From the NCBI GenBank assembly GCA_947630195.1, contig CANRGQ010000069.1, forward strand, positions 1 through 5,222: a stretch of DNA of 5,222 nt. Direction: 5' to 3'. Under the pieces are notes generated by a model that made no database searches, had not been told where the DNA came from, and saw nothing but the letters and a program-made list of their open reading frames with translations. Both the position numbers and the translations under genes were made by a program. Positions 1-4,952 of the stretch are shown piece by piece (positions within the stretch are counted from its first letter, which is position 1; every line of letters starts with the position of its first letter). The DNA is from an uncultured Bacilli bacterium. GTDB lineage: Bacteria; Bacillota_I; Bacilli_A; RF39; UBA660.

Positions 1-51
1 GTAGAAAAGAGAGAAATTCAACTCGACCTAAACCATAAAATTGATTTATAA
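1..51 (+). CDS. Possible C-terminal tail of an upstream gene (partial)
   Basis: Frame 1 is open from the window edge to a TAA at 49-51 and encodes about 16 residues (VEKREIQLDLNHKIDL). The other two forward frames close at positions 2-4 and 36-38, so frame 1 is the best candidate for the end of a gene that begins outside the window. The piece is far too short to assign a family, and an open run of 16 codons can arise by chance. No hairpin terminator is visible after the stop. Instead, the stop codon overlaps the TATAAT proposed as the -10 box of the next gene. Confidence 0.3.
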   Translation, partial: VEKREIQLDLNHKIDL

Positions 52-52
52 T
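23..52 (+). promoter_or_regulatory. Candidate promoter for the 92-792 operon
   Basis: A perfect TATAAT lies at 47-52. TCGACC at 23-28 matches 4 of 6 positions of TTGACA, with an 18-nt spacer. A transcript starting near 59 would carry the AGGAG at 74-78 and the ATG at 92. This argues that the in-frame TTG at 41, which lies inside the promoter, is not a start codon. TATAAT is common by chance in such AT-rich DNA, so the call is moderate. Confidence 0.45.
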
Positions 53-91
53 ATACCATATTTTTTTTATTTTAGGAGAACATTTAGATAT

Positions 92-307
92 ATGGAAAGA
101 ATTAGAGAAGATAAAAAAGTAATTGAGGAAATAAATAGGCGAAAAGAGTTAGAGAAATCTTGGGAATTATATGAGATGGGAGTTAGACCTTATGGAGCTA
201 CCTCTACTATGATTACTAAAGAAGATACCCATGCTATATTAGAAAGCTTATCTTTAGATAGCATTGGACCTAGTTTAACGCGTAGAAAGATTAGAGATAA
301 TAGATGA
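92..307 (+). CDS. Small charged protein of unknown function (71 aa)
   Basis: I do not recognise the family. The protein is 71 residues, strongly charged, with no membrane segment, signal peptide or cysteine. Residues 1-30 (ERIREDKKVIEEINRRKELEK and following) look like an amphipathic helix or short coiled coil. The C-terminus is basic (LTRRKIRDNR). I chose the ATG at 92 because an AGGAG lies at 74-78 upstream. The 13-nt gap is longer than usual, but the alternative in-frame TTG at 41 sits within a TATAAT-containing promoter and would add a hydrophobic leader read from leader DNA. The TGA stop overlaps the ATG of the next gene as ATGA (304-307), so the two are almost certainly co-transcribed and translationally coupled. 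The product may be a cytosolic partner of the membrane protein that follows; that is inference from coupling alone. It is the only gene in the window ending in TGA. Confidence 0.7.
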   Translation: MERIREDKKVIEEINRRKELEKSWELYEMGVRPYGATSTMITKEDTHAILESLSLDSIGPSLTRRKIRDNR

Positions 308-792
308 AAAAACATTGGATTTTGTGGGCATTTGTTTTAACTTTTGTCTTGGCTATTATATTTAGTTTAATAGCCAACTACTTAGGTACATTTAATAATG
401 TAGTTTTAATTATTTGTATATTTGTGGTTATTTTAATTGGAATTATCTTCGATATTATTGGAACGGCGGTTTTAAGTGGGGATGAGAAAGTATTTCACTC
501 CAAAGCTAGTCAAAAGATTAAGGGTGCTAAAATGGCTATTAGGTTAATTCGTAATGCCAGTAGTGTTTCTAGTTTTTGTAATGATGTTGTGGGAGACATT
601 TGTGGTATTTTAAGTGGTAGTTTAATTGGCGTTTTAGTAATTAATATGGTAAGTTCTGGTAATTTATCGTTATGGAATGTTTTGCTTGCCAGTATTTGCT
701 CATCATTAACTGTTGGAGGTAAAGCTATAGGTAAGAAAATAGCCATTAAAAAAAGTAATGAAATAATAAGTATTGTATCCAAAATTATTTAA
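304..792 (+). CDS. Small DUF21-like ('CorB-like') membrane protein (162 aa)
   Basis: This is a 162-residue integral membrane protein with hydrophobic segments at about 5-26, 31-53, 97-116 and 122-140, and a basic C-terminal tail. Between segments 2 and 3 is a conserved-looking stretch (about 49-104) containing FDIIGTAV, GDEKVFHSKAS, GAKMAIRLIRNA and SSFCNDVVGDICGI. From memory this pattern matches small Firmicutes proteins annotated as 'Mg2+ and Co2+ transporter CorB', whose fold resembles the DUF21 transmembrane domain of CorB/CNNM proteins. Full-length CorB also carries CBS and CorC/HlyC domains; here both are absent, so ion transport is unproven. The ATG overlaps the stop of the 71-aa gene (ATGA). 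Only a weak AGAG (293-296) precedes it, which fits translational coupling. A strong hairpin terminator follows the TAA. Confidence is high for a real membrane protein and moderate for the family. Confidence 0.8.
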   Translation: MKKHWILWAFVLTFVLAIIFSLIANYLGTFNNVVLIICIFVVILIGIIFDIIGTAVLSGDEKVFHSKASQKIKGAKMAIRLIRNASSVSSFCNDVVGDICGILSGSLIGVLVINMVSSGNLSLWNVLLASICSSLTVGGKAIGKKIAIKKSNEIISIVSKII

Positions 793-802
793 ATAGAAAG
801 AT

Positions 803-829
803 AAAAGACAGCCGTGGGGCTGCCTTTTT
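803..829. terminator. Bidirectional intrinsic terminator between convergent genes
   Basis: The GC-rich stem CAGCC (809-813) / GGCTG (818-822) has a GTGG loop. After one A-C mismatch it extends through AAAAG (803-807) / CTTTT (824-828). On the plus strand the 3' arm runs into TTTTT (825-829). On the minus strand the A-run becomes a U-rich tail. It therefore serves both the plus-strand membrane gene ending at 792 and the minus-strand DUF378 gene whose stop is at 831. Confidence 0.85.
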
Positions 830-830
830 C

Positions 831-1040
831 CTATTTGTTATTAGTTTCAAAGTGGTTAAATAATATTCCTATATTAATTAAGCCACAGATGCCGACAATT
901 GCATAGACAATTTTTGGAAGCATTGAGGCTTCACCAAATAAAGATTCTACTAAATTGAAATCAAAGAATCCAATTAAACCCCAGTTTATGGCTCCAATAA
1001 CTGTAAATATTAATGTCGCTTTTTGAAATGTCTCCATCAT
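831..1040 (-). CDS. DUF378 family small membrane protein (YuzA-like)
   Basis: This 69-residue protein has two membrane helices (about 8-25 and 43-62) and the hallmark DUF378 pattern. The N-terminal motif is GAINWGLIGFFDFNLV (16-31), followed by LFG, then the second-helix motif IVYAIVGICGL (44-54). The length is typical of the family. Its function is not known; B. subtilis YuzA is the namesake I have in mind. Translation probably starts at the ATG at 1040-1038, preceded by AAAGGTGAG (1055-1047 on the minus strand) at a 6-nt gap. A second ATG follows immediately and could also be used. The gene ends in TAG just next to the shared bidirectional terminator. It is transcribed divergently from the lipoprotein gene and shares with it the 1041-1143 intergenic region with its twin palindromes. 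Confidence 0.92.
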   Translation of the reverse strand: MMETFQKATLIFTVIGAINWGLIGFFDFNLVESLFGEASMLPKIVYAIVGICGLINIGILFNHFETNNK

Positions 1041-1077
1041 AATTCACTCACCTTTATTAGTATTATGGATATTTGTT

Positions 1078-1109
1078 TTGAAAATATACATGAATATTTA
1101 AATATTATA
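1078..1109. promoter_or_regulatory. Candidate divergent promoter elements
   Basis: On the plus strand, TTGAAA (1078-1083, 5/6 to TTGACA) and TATTAT (1103-1108, 5/6 to TATAAT) are separated by 19 nt and could drive the lipoprotein gene. On the minus strand, a perfect TATAAT (1109-1104) could drive the DUF378 gene, but its -35 region (around 1127-1132) is poor. The two -10 boxes overlap, so use of one promoter would probably exclude the other. The AT-rich context makes these calls tentative. Confidence 0.35.
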
Positions 1110-1125
1110 GAAATATATTTAAATA
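1095..1125. repeat. Twin palindromic operator-like sites (TATTTAAATA x2)
   Basis: The perfect 10-bp palindrome TATTTAAATA occurs at 1095-1104 and again at 1116-1125. The first sits inside a longer 14-bp perfect palindrome (AATATTTAAATATT, 1093-1106). Centre-to-centre distance is 21 bp, two turns of the helix, so proteins bound to both copies would lie on the same DNA face. The pair covers the overlapping -10 candidates between two divergent genes, a typical operator position. The sequence is pure A/T in an AT-rich genome, so chance cannot be excluded. Confidence 0.4.
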
Positions 1126-1143
1126 GAAAAGGAAAGTGGTATA

Positions 1144-2352
1144 TTGAAAAAAATTATCGTCTTGTTATGTTTAGGTTTAGCCCTTTGTGGATGTGGTAAA
1201 GAAAGTAAAGAAGATACTTTAAAGGATTTTCAAAATAAAATGACCAGTGCTAAATCTTATAAAGTAACAGGAAATATGGAAATAAGTAACGATGAAGAAA
1301 CATTTACTTATAGTTTAGAAAGTTATTATTTAAAGGATGATTATTATAAAGTAGTATTAGTAAATCAAACGAATAATCATGAACAAATTATTTTAAAGAG
1401 TAATGGTGATATTTATGTAATTACACCATCCTTAAATAAGAGTTTTAAATTCCAAAGTGATTGGCCAGGAAATTCTAGTCAAGCCTACTTACTAGGTAGT
1501 TTAGTAACCGATATATCTAATGATAAAGATGTGGAAGTAAGTGAAGCTGATGATGGATATATTATAAAAACTAAGGTAAATTATCCAAATAATGAAGAAT
1601 TAAAATATGAAAAAATCTATTTAGATAAAAATAAAGTACCGGAAAAAGTTGAAGTTTATAATGAAAATGATATTGTTAAAATTAAAGTTACTTTTGATAA
1701 AGTAGATCTTAAAGCCGGATTAAAGGAAACGGACTTTAAATTAGAAGATTACTTAAAAGAAGAAGAAAATAATTGTGAAGGCAATGATTGCAAAGAAAAT
1801 AGTAATAGTACAACCGATAATAAAACAGATAATAAAGAGGAAAATAAAGGAACTACTAATGATGAAAGTGATAATGCTTTAAAGAAACCAAATGGTAGTG
1901 GCAATACCAACACTAGTACTGATTCAAATACCAACACGAATACTAATGCATCTGATGACGGAGCCTTACAAAAGCCTAAAGGAAGTAGTAATACAACAGC
2001 TAACATTGATACTGTAATCTATCCATTATATATTCCAAGTAACACTTATCTTACGCATTCGGAAACCATTGATTTAGATGAAGGAAATAGAGTTATCTTA
2101 ACCTTTGGTGGTGAAAAGAACTTTGTCTTAATTGAAGAAAAAGCGAAAGCGAAAAGTACTATGGAAATAATACCAGTTTATGGTGAGCCTTTAGTTTTAA
2201 GTGAAACTGTGGGAGCCATCAGTGCCAATAGTCTAAGTTTTGATGTTAATGATATCTCTTATTACTTGGCTAGTACAGAGCTTTCGAAAGCCGAAATGCA
2301 ACTTATAGCGAACTCCTTAGGTAATGCTACTTTAGTGGCGGGGATTAAATAG
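1144..2352 (+). CDS. LolA-like lipoprotein with DUF4367-like C-terminal domain (402 aa)
   Basis: This is a secreted, membrane-anchored lipoprotein. Residues 1-16 form a short signal peptide (KKIIVLLCLGLALCG) ending in the lipobox LCGC, so Cys17 is the predicted lipidated residue. Residues about 22-205 resemble the LolA/RseB-like fold of monoderm lipoproteins such as GerS and YdcC: KSYKVTGNMEI, alternating beta strands, then W107 and AYLLGSLVTDI. Residues 206-288 are an N/S/T/D/K-rich linker with cysteines at 211 and 216 and two copies of AL(K/Q)KP(N/K)GS(G/S)NT (245-255 and 274-284). Residues about 290-402 resemble DUF4367: VIYPLYIPSNTYL, a beta-rich core, ISYYLASTELSKAEM and a final IANSLG. 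The TTG start at 1144 is chosen because it gives the signal peptide, and AAGGA (1129-1133) lies 10 nt upstream. The gene has its own terminator and appears monocistronic. Ligand and role are unknown. The lipoprotein call is firm; domain names come from pattern recall. Confidence 0.88.
   Translation: MKKIIVLLCLGLALCGCGKESKEDTLKDFQNKMTSAKSYKVTGNMEISNDEETFTYSLESYYLKDDYYKVVLVNQTNNHEQIILKSNGDIYVITPSLNKSFKFQSDWPGNSSQAYLLGSLVTDISNDKDVEVSEADDGYIIKTKVNYPNNEELKYEKIYLDKNKVPEKVEVYNENDIVKIKVTFDKVDLKAGLKETDFKLEDYLKEEENNCEGNDCKENSNSTTDNKTDNKEENKGTTNDESDNALKKPNGSGNTNTSTDSNTNTNTNASDDGALQKPKGSSNTTANIDTVIYPLYIPSNTYLTHSETIDLDEGNRVILTFGGEKNFVLIEEKAKAKSTMEIIPVYGEPLVLSETVGAISANSLSFDVNDISYYLASTELSKAEMQLIANSLGNATLVAGIK
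1903..1937 (+). repeat. Direct repeat in lipoprotein linker
   Basis: AATACCAACAC occurs at 1903-1913 and again at 1927-1937, offset by 24 nt (8 codons). Both copies are read in the same frame and encode part of the N-T dipeptide-rich linker. This looks like a recent in-frame duplication or slippage tract, a likely site of length variation between strains. Confidence 0.6.
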
Positions 2353-2355
2353 ATT

Positions 2356-2390
2356 AAGCATATAGATTAATTTCTATATGTTTTTATTTG
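2356..2390 (+). terminator. Intrinsic terminator of the lipoprotein gene
   Basis: An 8-bp perfect stem CATATAGA (2359-2366) / TCTATATG (2373-2380) encloses a 6-nt loop. It can extend by a G-U and two A-U pairs into the flanking AAG. It is followed by TTTTTATTTG (2381-2390) and begins a few bases after the TAG stop. Confidence 0.8.
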
Positions 2391-2416
2391 CATTTAGTTC
2401 TATATTTAGGTATAAT
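2388..2416 (+). promoter_or_regulatory. Promoter of the thioredoxin-like gene
   Basis: TTGCAT (2388-2393) and a perfect TATAAT (2411-2416) are separated by exactly 17 nt. The expected start is near 2423, giving a short leader with AAAGG at 2431-2435 before the ATG at 2446. The -35 box overlaps the end of the U-rich tail of the preceding terminator. Confidence 0.6.
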
Positions 2417-2445
2417 AAATTTGATGTAAGAAAGGTTTAGGCAAA

Positions 2446-3018
2446 ATGAAAAAGAAAACATTAAAAGAAAATCCAATGATAAAAAGTAGTAAAAAAGGTA
2501 AAAAGGTTAAATTAAATAGTGTAACTAGTAGTAGTGAAGATGAAAATATTGTTAGAAATTTTGTCTTTATAATTATATTTATTGCTTTAATAGTGGGTAT
2601 TGCTTATGGGGTAACGGCTTTATTTAAGAAAGATAAAGATGATACGGTTGATCTTGTTAAAGGAAGTATTAACTATGATAAAGTAGTGGTTGGAACACTT
2701 CTTAATCGTCCATATGATGAGTATTATGTTCTAGCTTATGATAGTGAAGCCTCTGAAGCTGTTAAATATTCCGCAATGATAACTACTTATAAAGAAAAAG
2801 AAGATGAAGAAGAAGATAATTTAAAAATCTATTTCTTAGATTTAAATAATGAGTTAAATAAGAAGTATTATAATGTCGGAGAAGATAATAAGAGTAATAA
2901 AAATGCTAAAAAAATTGAAGATTTAGATTTTGGCGATTTAACTTTATTACATATTAAAAAAGGAGAAATTACCGAATACATCGAAGATTATAAAACTATT
3001 CAAGAAAAATTAAAGTAA
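2446..3018 (+). CDS. Membrane-anchored thioredoxin-like protein lacking CxxC (190 aa)
   Basis: Residues 1-37 are a lysine/serine-rich cytoplasmic tail. Residues about 38-60 form one membrane helix (FVFIIIFIALIVGIAYGV), followed by KKDKDD. The outer domain (about 75-190) follows a thioredoxin pattern: a strand YYVLAYD (93-99), a helix SEASEAVKYSAMITTYK (100-116), a strand LKIYFLDL (126-133), an acidic/Asn-Lys-rich loop, then FGDLTLLHIKKGEITEYIE (162-180) and a final helix. In active thioredoxins the CxxC motif would lie near 100-105 and a cis-proline near 165. Here the whole protein has no cysteine and Leu165 replaces that proline, so redox activity is not expected. A role as a binding or scaffold domain is inference. 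ATG at 2446 has AAAGG 10 nt upstream. The gene has its own promoter and terminator and lies before a CTP protease. The fold call is moderate; the membrane-protein call is strong. Confidence 0.8.
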   Translation: MKKKTLKENPMIKSSKKGKKVKLNSVTSSSEDENIVRNFVFIIIFIALIVGIAYGVTALFKKDKDDTVDLVKGSINYDKVVVGTLLNRPYDEYYVLAYDSEASEAVKYSAMITTYKEKEDEEEDNLKIYFLDLNNELNKKYYNVGEDNKSNKNAKKIEDLDFGDLTLLHIKKGEITEYIEDYKTIQEKLK

Positions 3019-3038
3019 GTCTTAGGACTTATTTTTTT
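3012..3038 (+). terminator. Intrinsic terminator overlapping the stop codon
   Basis: The stem TAAGTC (3016-3021) / GACTTA (3026-3031) has a TTAG loop and is followed by seven T's (3032-3038). Pairing can extend outward through AAAG/TTTT. The TAA stop of the preceding gene (3016-3018) forms the start of the stem itself. Confidence 0.82.
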
Positions 3039-3083
3039 AATCCTTAAAATTTTGTAAAAATTTAATTTTTTTCTTGGTAGTAT

Positions 3084-3112
3084 TTTACTTTTAAAGCATG
3101 CCATGATAAAAT
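3084..3112 (+). promoter_or_regulatory. Extended -10 promoter of the S41 protease gene
   Basis: TTTACT (3084-3089, 4/6 to TTGACA) lies 17 nt before TAAAAT (3107-3112). TGA at 3104-3106 provides the TGn extended -10 element. The start would fall near 3119, so the leader would be very short and begin almost at the GGAGG ribosome site (3122-3126). Confidence 0.55.
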
Positions 3113-3131
3113 ATTAATATTGGAGGCTTAT

Positions 3132-4283
3132 ATGCAAAAGACAAAAGGATTTGGACTATTTAGTGTCATTATTATCATTGTTATAACTTCGATTGTGTCT
3201 GGTATTACGACAGGAGTTATTATGCTTAATAGTGGGACTAGTAATCGTCAAGATGAAATATTAAAAGATGAAAATTTACGAGAATTTATTGGTGTATATA
3301 AAACTTTATTAGAAAAATATTATGATAAAATAGATAAAGAAGGTATGCTTAATGCTGCTGAAGAAGGAATGCTTAACTTTTTAGGGGATAAATATACAAC
3401 TTATTTAGATAATTCCGAATATGAAGAGTTAATTGATGATTTAGCGGCCACTTATAATGGCGTTGGTATATCTATCTTAGGAAATGTTATTTCGAAAGTT
3501 ACTCCTGACTCTCCCGCAAGTAAGGCAGGAGCTATGGTTGGAGATATCATTTTAAAGGTTAATGGAATTGATGTTACGAGTTTAAATGGTAAATCGATAT
3601 CATCTTTAGTTAAAGATGATAAGTCTAAAAGTATTAGCTTAGAGGTAAAAAGAGGCGAAGAATACATTTCTTTGGAAATGGAAAAAGCGGATTTAGTTAA
3701 CATTTCCATTGCTTATAATGTAATTCCGGAAACGACGATTGGTTACCTATCTATAACGAAATTTTCGGAAAAATTAGGAGATCAAGTTAAAGATGCTTTA
3801 AAAGAAATGGAAAGTGAAGGTATAACTAGTTTAATAATCGATGTAAGAGATGATGTTGGTGGATACTTACAAGCTGCAGAAGATGTGGCATCCTTATTTA
3901 TAGAAGAAGGTAAAATCCTTTATTCTTTAGAGTCTAGTGTCGCTCATCAAGACTTTAAAGACGCCACCAAGGAAAAAAGAGATTATCCAATTGTTATTCT
4001 AACTAATGAAGAAACGGCTTCAGCTGCCGAAATATTAACGGCCGCCTTAAAAGAAAGTTATGGTAATGCTACGACATTAGGGGTAAAAACCTATGGTAAA
4101 GGTAAAGTGCAACAAGTAGCGGAATTATCTTCAGGTGATTCTGTAAAATACACGACTGCTAGATGGTTAACGCCGAAAGGAACTTGTATTGATGGTATTG
4201 GCATTATGCCTGATTATGAAGTGCAAATAACGGATGTTAATTCTGATGAACAATTAAATGCGGCGATTGATTTACTTAAGTAA
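3132..4283 (+). CDS. S41 family C-terminal processing peptidase (CtpA/CtpB-like), 383 aa
   Basis: This serine protease, anchored outside the membrane, cleaves substrates near their C-termini. Residues about 7-32 form an uncleaved membrane anchor (FGLFSVIIIIVITSIVSG). A helical region follows (FIGVYKTLLEKYYD, GDKYTTYLD), as in CTPs. The PDZ domain spans about 108-187 and includes GVGISILG, PDSPASKAGAMVGDIILKVNG and a terminal VKRGEE strand. The catalytic domain follows. Ser297 in ETASAAEIL, Lys323 in YGKGKVQQ and Gln327 match the Ser-Lys-Gln triad of CtpB-type enzymes. The usual NNPGG motif reads DDVGG at about 240-244, a family variation. PKGTCIDGIGIMPD near the C-terminus is the typical late CTP motif. 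ATG at 3132 is chosen because GGAGG (3122-3126) sits 5 nt upstream; the in-frame TTG at 3120 overlaps that site. The length is slightly short for the family (CtpB is nearer 480). The substrate is unknown; envelope or regulatory proteins are typical targets. Confidence 0.95.
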   Translation: MQKTKGFGLFSVIIIIVITSIVSGITTGVIMLNSGTSNRQDEILKDENLREFIGVYKTLLEKYYDKIDKEGMLNAAEEGMLNFLGDKYTTYLDNSEYEELIDDLAATYNGVGISILGNVISKVTPDSPASKAGAMVGDIILKVNGIDVTSLNGKSISSLVKDDKSKSISLEVKRGEEYISLEMEKADLVNISIAYNVIPETTIGYLSITKFSEKLGDQVKDALKEMESEGITSLIIDVRDDVGGYLQAAEDVASLFIEEGKILYSLESSVAHQDFKDATKEKRDYPIVILTNEETASAAEILTAALKESYGNATTLGVKTYGKGKVQQVAELSSGDSVKYTTARWLTPKGTCIDGIGIMPDYEVQITDVNSDEQLNAAIDLLK

Positions 4284-4303
4284 AGGCTTTATGCCTTTTT
4301 ATT
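4282..4303 (+). terminator. Short intrinsic terminator after the protease gene
   Basis: The stem AAAGGC (4282-4287) / GCCTTT (4293-4298) has a TTTAT loop, and the 3' arm continues to TTTTT (4296-4300) and ATT. Two bases of the TAA stop (4281-4283) are in the stem. It is compact with only three G-C pairs, so efficiency may be partial. Confidence 0.7.
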
Positions 4304-4330
4304 GTGGGATGAATATTTTTATTGTATAAT
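4302..4330 (+). promoter_or_regulatory. Promoter of the DUF402 gene
   Basis: TTGTGG (4302-4307) and a perfect TATAAT (4325-4330) are separated by 17 nt, with the start expected near 4337 and the ATG at 4353. The -35 box begins directly after the U-tract of the preceding terminator. The TTG at 4302, which opens an in-frame longer reading, is therefore better explained as a -35 element than as a start codon. Confidence 0.6.
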
Positions 4331-4352
4331 AAATAATGTAGAGATGGTAAAA

Positions 4353-4904
4353 ATGAGTAAAGAAGAAAACATATTACATAAGCCAGGAGATAAAATTCAA
4401 ATCCATTGTTATAAACATAATGGAAAGATTCATCGGATTTGGGAAGAGTCTGTGGTTATTGAAGAAACAAACAAGGCTTTAGTTTGTGGAAATTTTAAAA
4501 CGAAGGTAATTGAAAATGATGGGCGTAGTCATAGAACTAAGGAGCCCGCCATTATCTTCTTTTATAAGGATAATTGGTTTAATATTATTGCCCAATTTAA
4601 AGAGTTTGGCCTCTTTTACTATTGTAATATTGCCTCTCCTTATTTAAATGATGAGGATACAATTAAATATATTGATTATGATTTAGATCTTCGGGTATTT
4701 CCGGATGGTGGTTACCGGGTTTTAGATAAAAATGAATATAAATATCATAAAAAGATTATGAATTATTCAAAAGAACTAGATTTAGTTATTAACAAAGAAC
4801 TCGAAAAACTTATTAAAATGAAAAAAGAAGGAACCGGTCCATTTGACATTAACGAAGTTAATAAATACTTAGAAAAATATCATAATTTAGATAATATTGA
4901 GTAA
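4353..4904 (+). CDS. DUF402 nucleoside tri-/diphosphatase (YgaC/Ntdp-like), 183 aa
   Basis: Proteins of this DUF402 type, such as S. aureus Ntdp and B. subtilis YgaC, hydrolyse nucleoside tri- and diphosphates with divalent metals. The family blocks are well preserved in order: IQIHCYKHNGKIHRIWEES (about 15-33), KEPAIIFF (63-70), WFNIIAQF (75-82), YYCNIASPY (89-97), YIDYDLDLRVFPDGGY (106-121) with its metal-binding type acidic residues, LDKNEY (124-129) and the late GPF (162-164). Length is normal for the group. I start at the ATG at 4353 because conservation begins just after it and a TATAAT lies at 4325-4330. Upstream in-frame TTG (4302) falls in the -35 box, and ATG 4344 lacks a ribosome site. 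The site for 4353 is itself weak (GAGATGG, 4341-4347). The gene is single, closed by a strong terminator, and is the last gene before the rRNA operon. The product is cytosolic. Confidence 0.94.
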   Translation: MSKEENILHKPGDKIQIHCYKHNGKIHRIWEESVVIEETNKALVCGNFKTKVIENDGRSHRTKEPAIIFFYKDNWFNIIAQFKEFGLFYYCNIASPYLNDEDTIKYIDYDLDLRVFPDGGYRVLDKNEYKYHKKIMNYSKELDLVINKELEKLIKMKKEGTGPFDINEVNKYLEKYHNLDNIE

Positions 4905-4929
4905 ATTGACATTAATTTACTCTTTTTTT
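4899..4929 (+). terminator. Strong intrinsic terminator after the DUF402 gene
   Basis: A perfect 9-bp stem GAGTAAATT (4899-4907) / AATTTACTC (4914-4922) has a GACATT loop and is followed by seven T's (4923-4929). The TAA stop (4902-4904) lies within the 5' arm. This isolates the rRNA operon from upstream transcription. Confidence 0.85.
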
Positions 4930-4943
4930 CATATAAATATAAT
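4916..4943 (+). promoter_or_regulatory. Possible upstream rRNA promoter (P1)
   Basis: A perfect TATAAT at 4938-4943 has TTTACT (4916-4921, 4/6 to TTGACA) 16 nt upstream, inside the terminator stem. rRNA operons often have tandem promoters, so a second start about 100 nt upstream of the main one is plausible. The AT-rich setting makes a chance match equally possible. Confidence 0.3.
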
Positions 4944-4952
4944 GTGAAAATT

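Noticed and set aside
41..91. TTG at 41 as start of the 71-aa gene
   Set aside because: It overlaps the TATAAT promoter element, has no ribosome site, and AGGAG at 74-78 serves the ATG at 92.
510..782. Minus-strand open frame of 90 codons
   Set aside because: It lies wholly inside the convincing DUF21-like membrane protein gene on the plus strand, has no ribosome site and its translation shows no family pattern.
1903..1937. AATACCAACAC repeats as a mobile-element or attachment site
   Set aside because: They are in frame within a low-complexity protein linker and offset by whole codons, so local duplication is the simpler explanation.
1749..2006. Minus-strand open frame of 85 codons, Leu/Val/Ser-rich
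   Set aside because: It is the complement of the Asn/Thr/Asp/Lys-rich linker of the lipoprotein; the hydrophobic look follows from reading that biased DNA backwards.
3039..3119. Possible riboswitch or structured leader before the protease gene
   Set aside because: The region is A/T-run rich with no stable stem beyond chance and the promoter at 3084-3112 leaves almost no transcribed leader.
3120..3131. TTG at 3120 as start of the S41 protease
   Set aside because: The codon overlaps the GGAGG ribosome site (3122-3126) that is correctly placed for the ATG at 3132.
3452..3709. Minus-strand open frame of 85 codons
   Set aside because: It is opposite the PDZ domain of the S41 protease, whose coding sense is unambiguous; no ribosome site is present.
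4302..4352. TTG at 4302 or ATG at 4344 as start of the DUF402 gene
   Set aside because: The TTG is the -35 box of a promoter with TATAAT 17 nt later; ATG 4344 lacks a ribosome site, and family similarity starts after the ATG at 4353.
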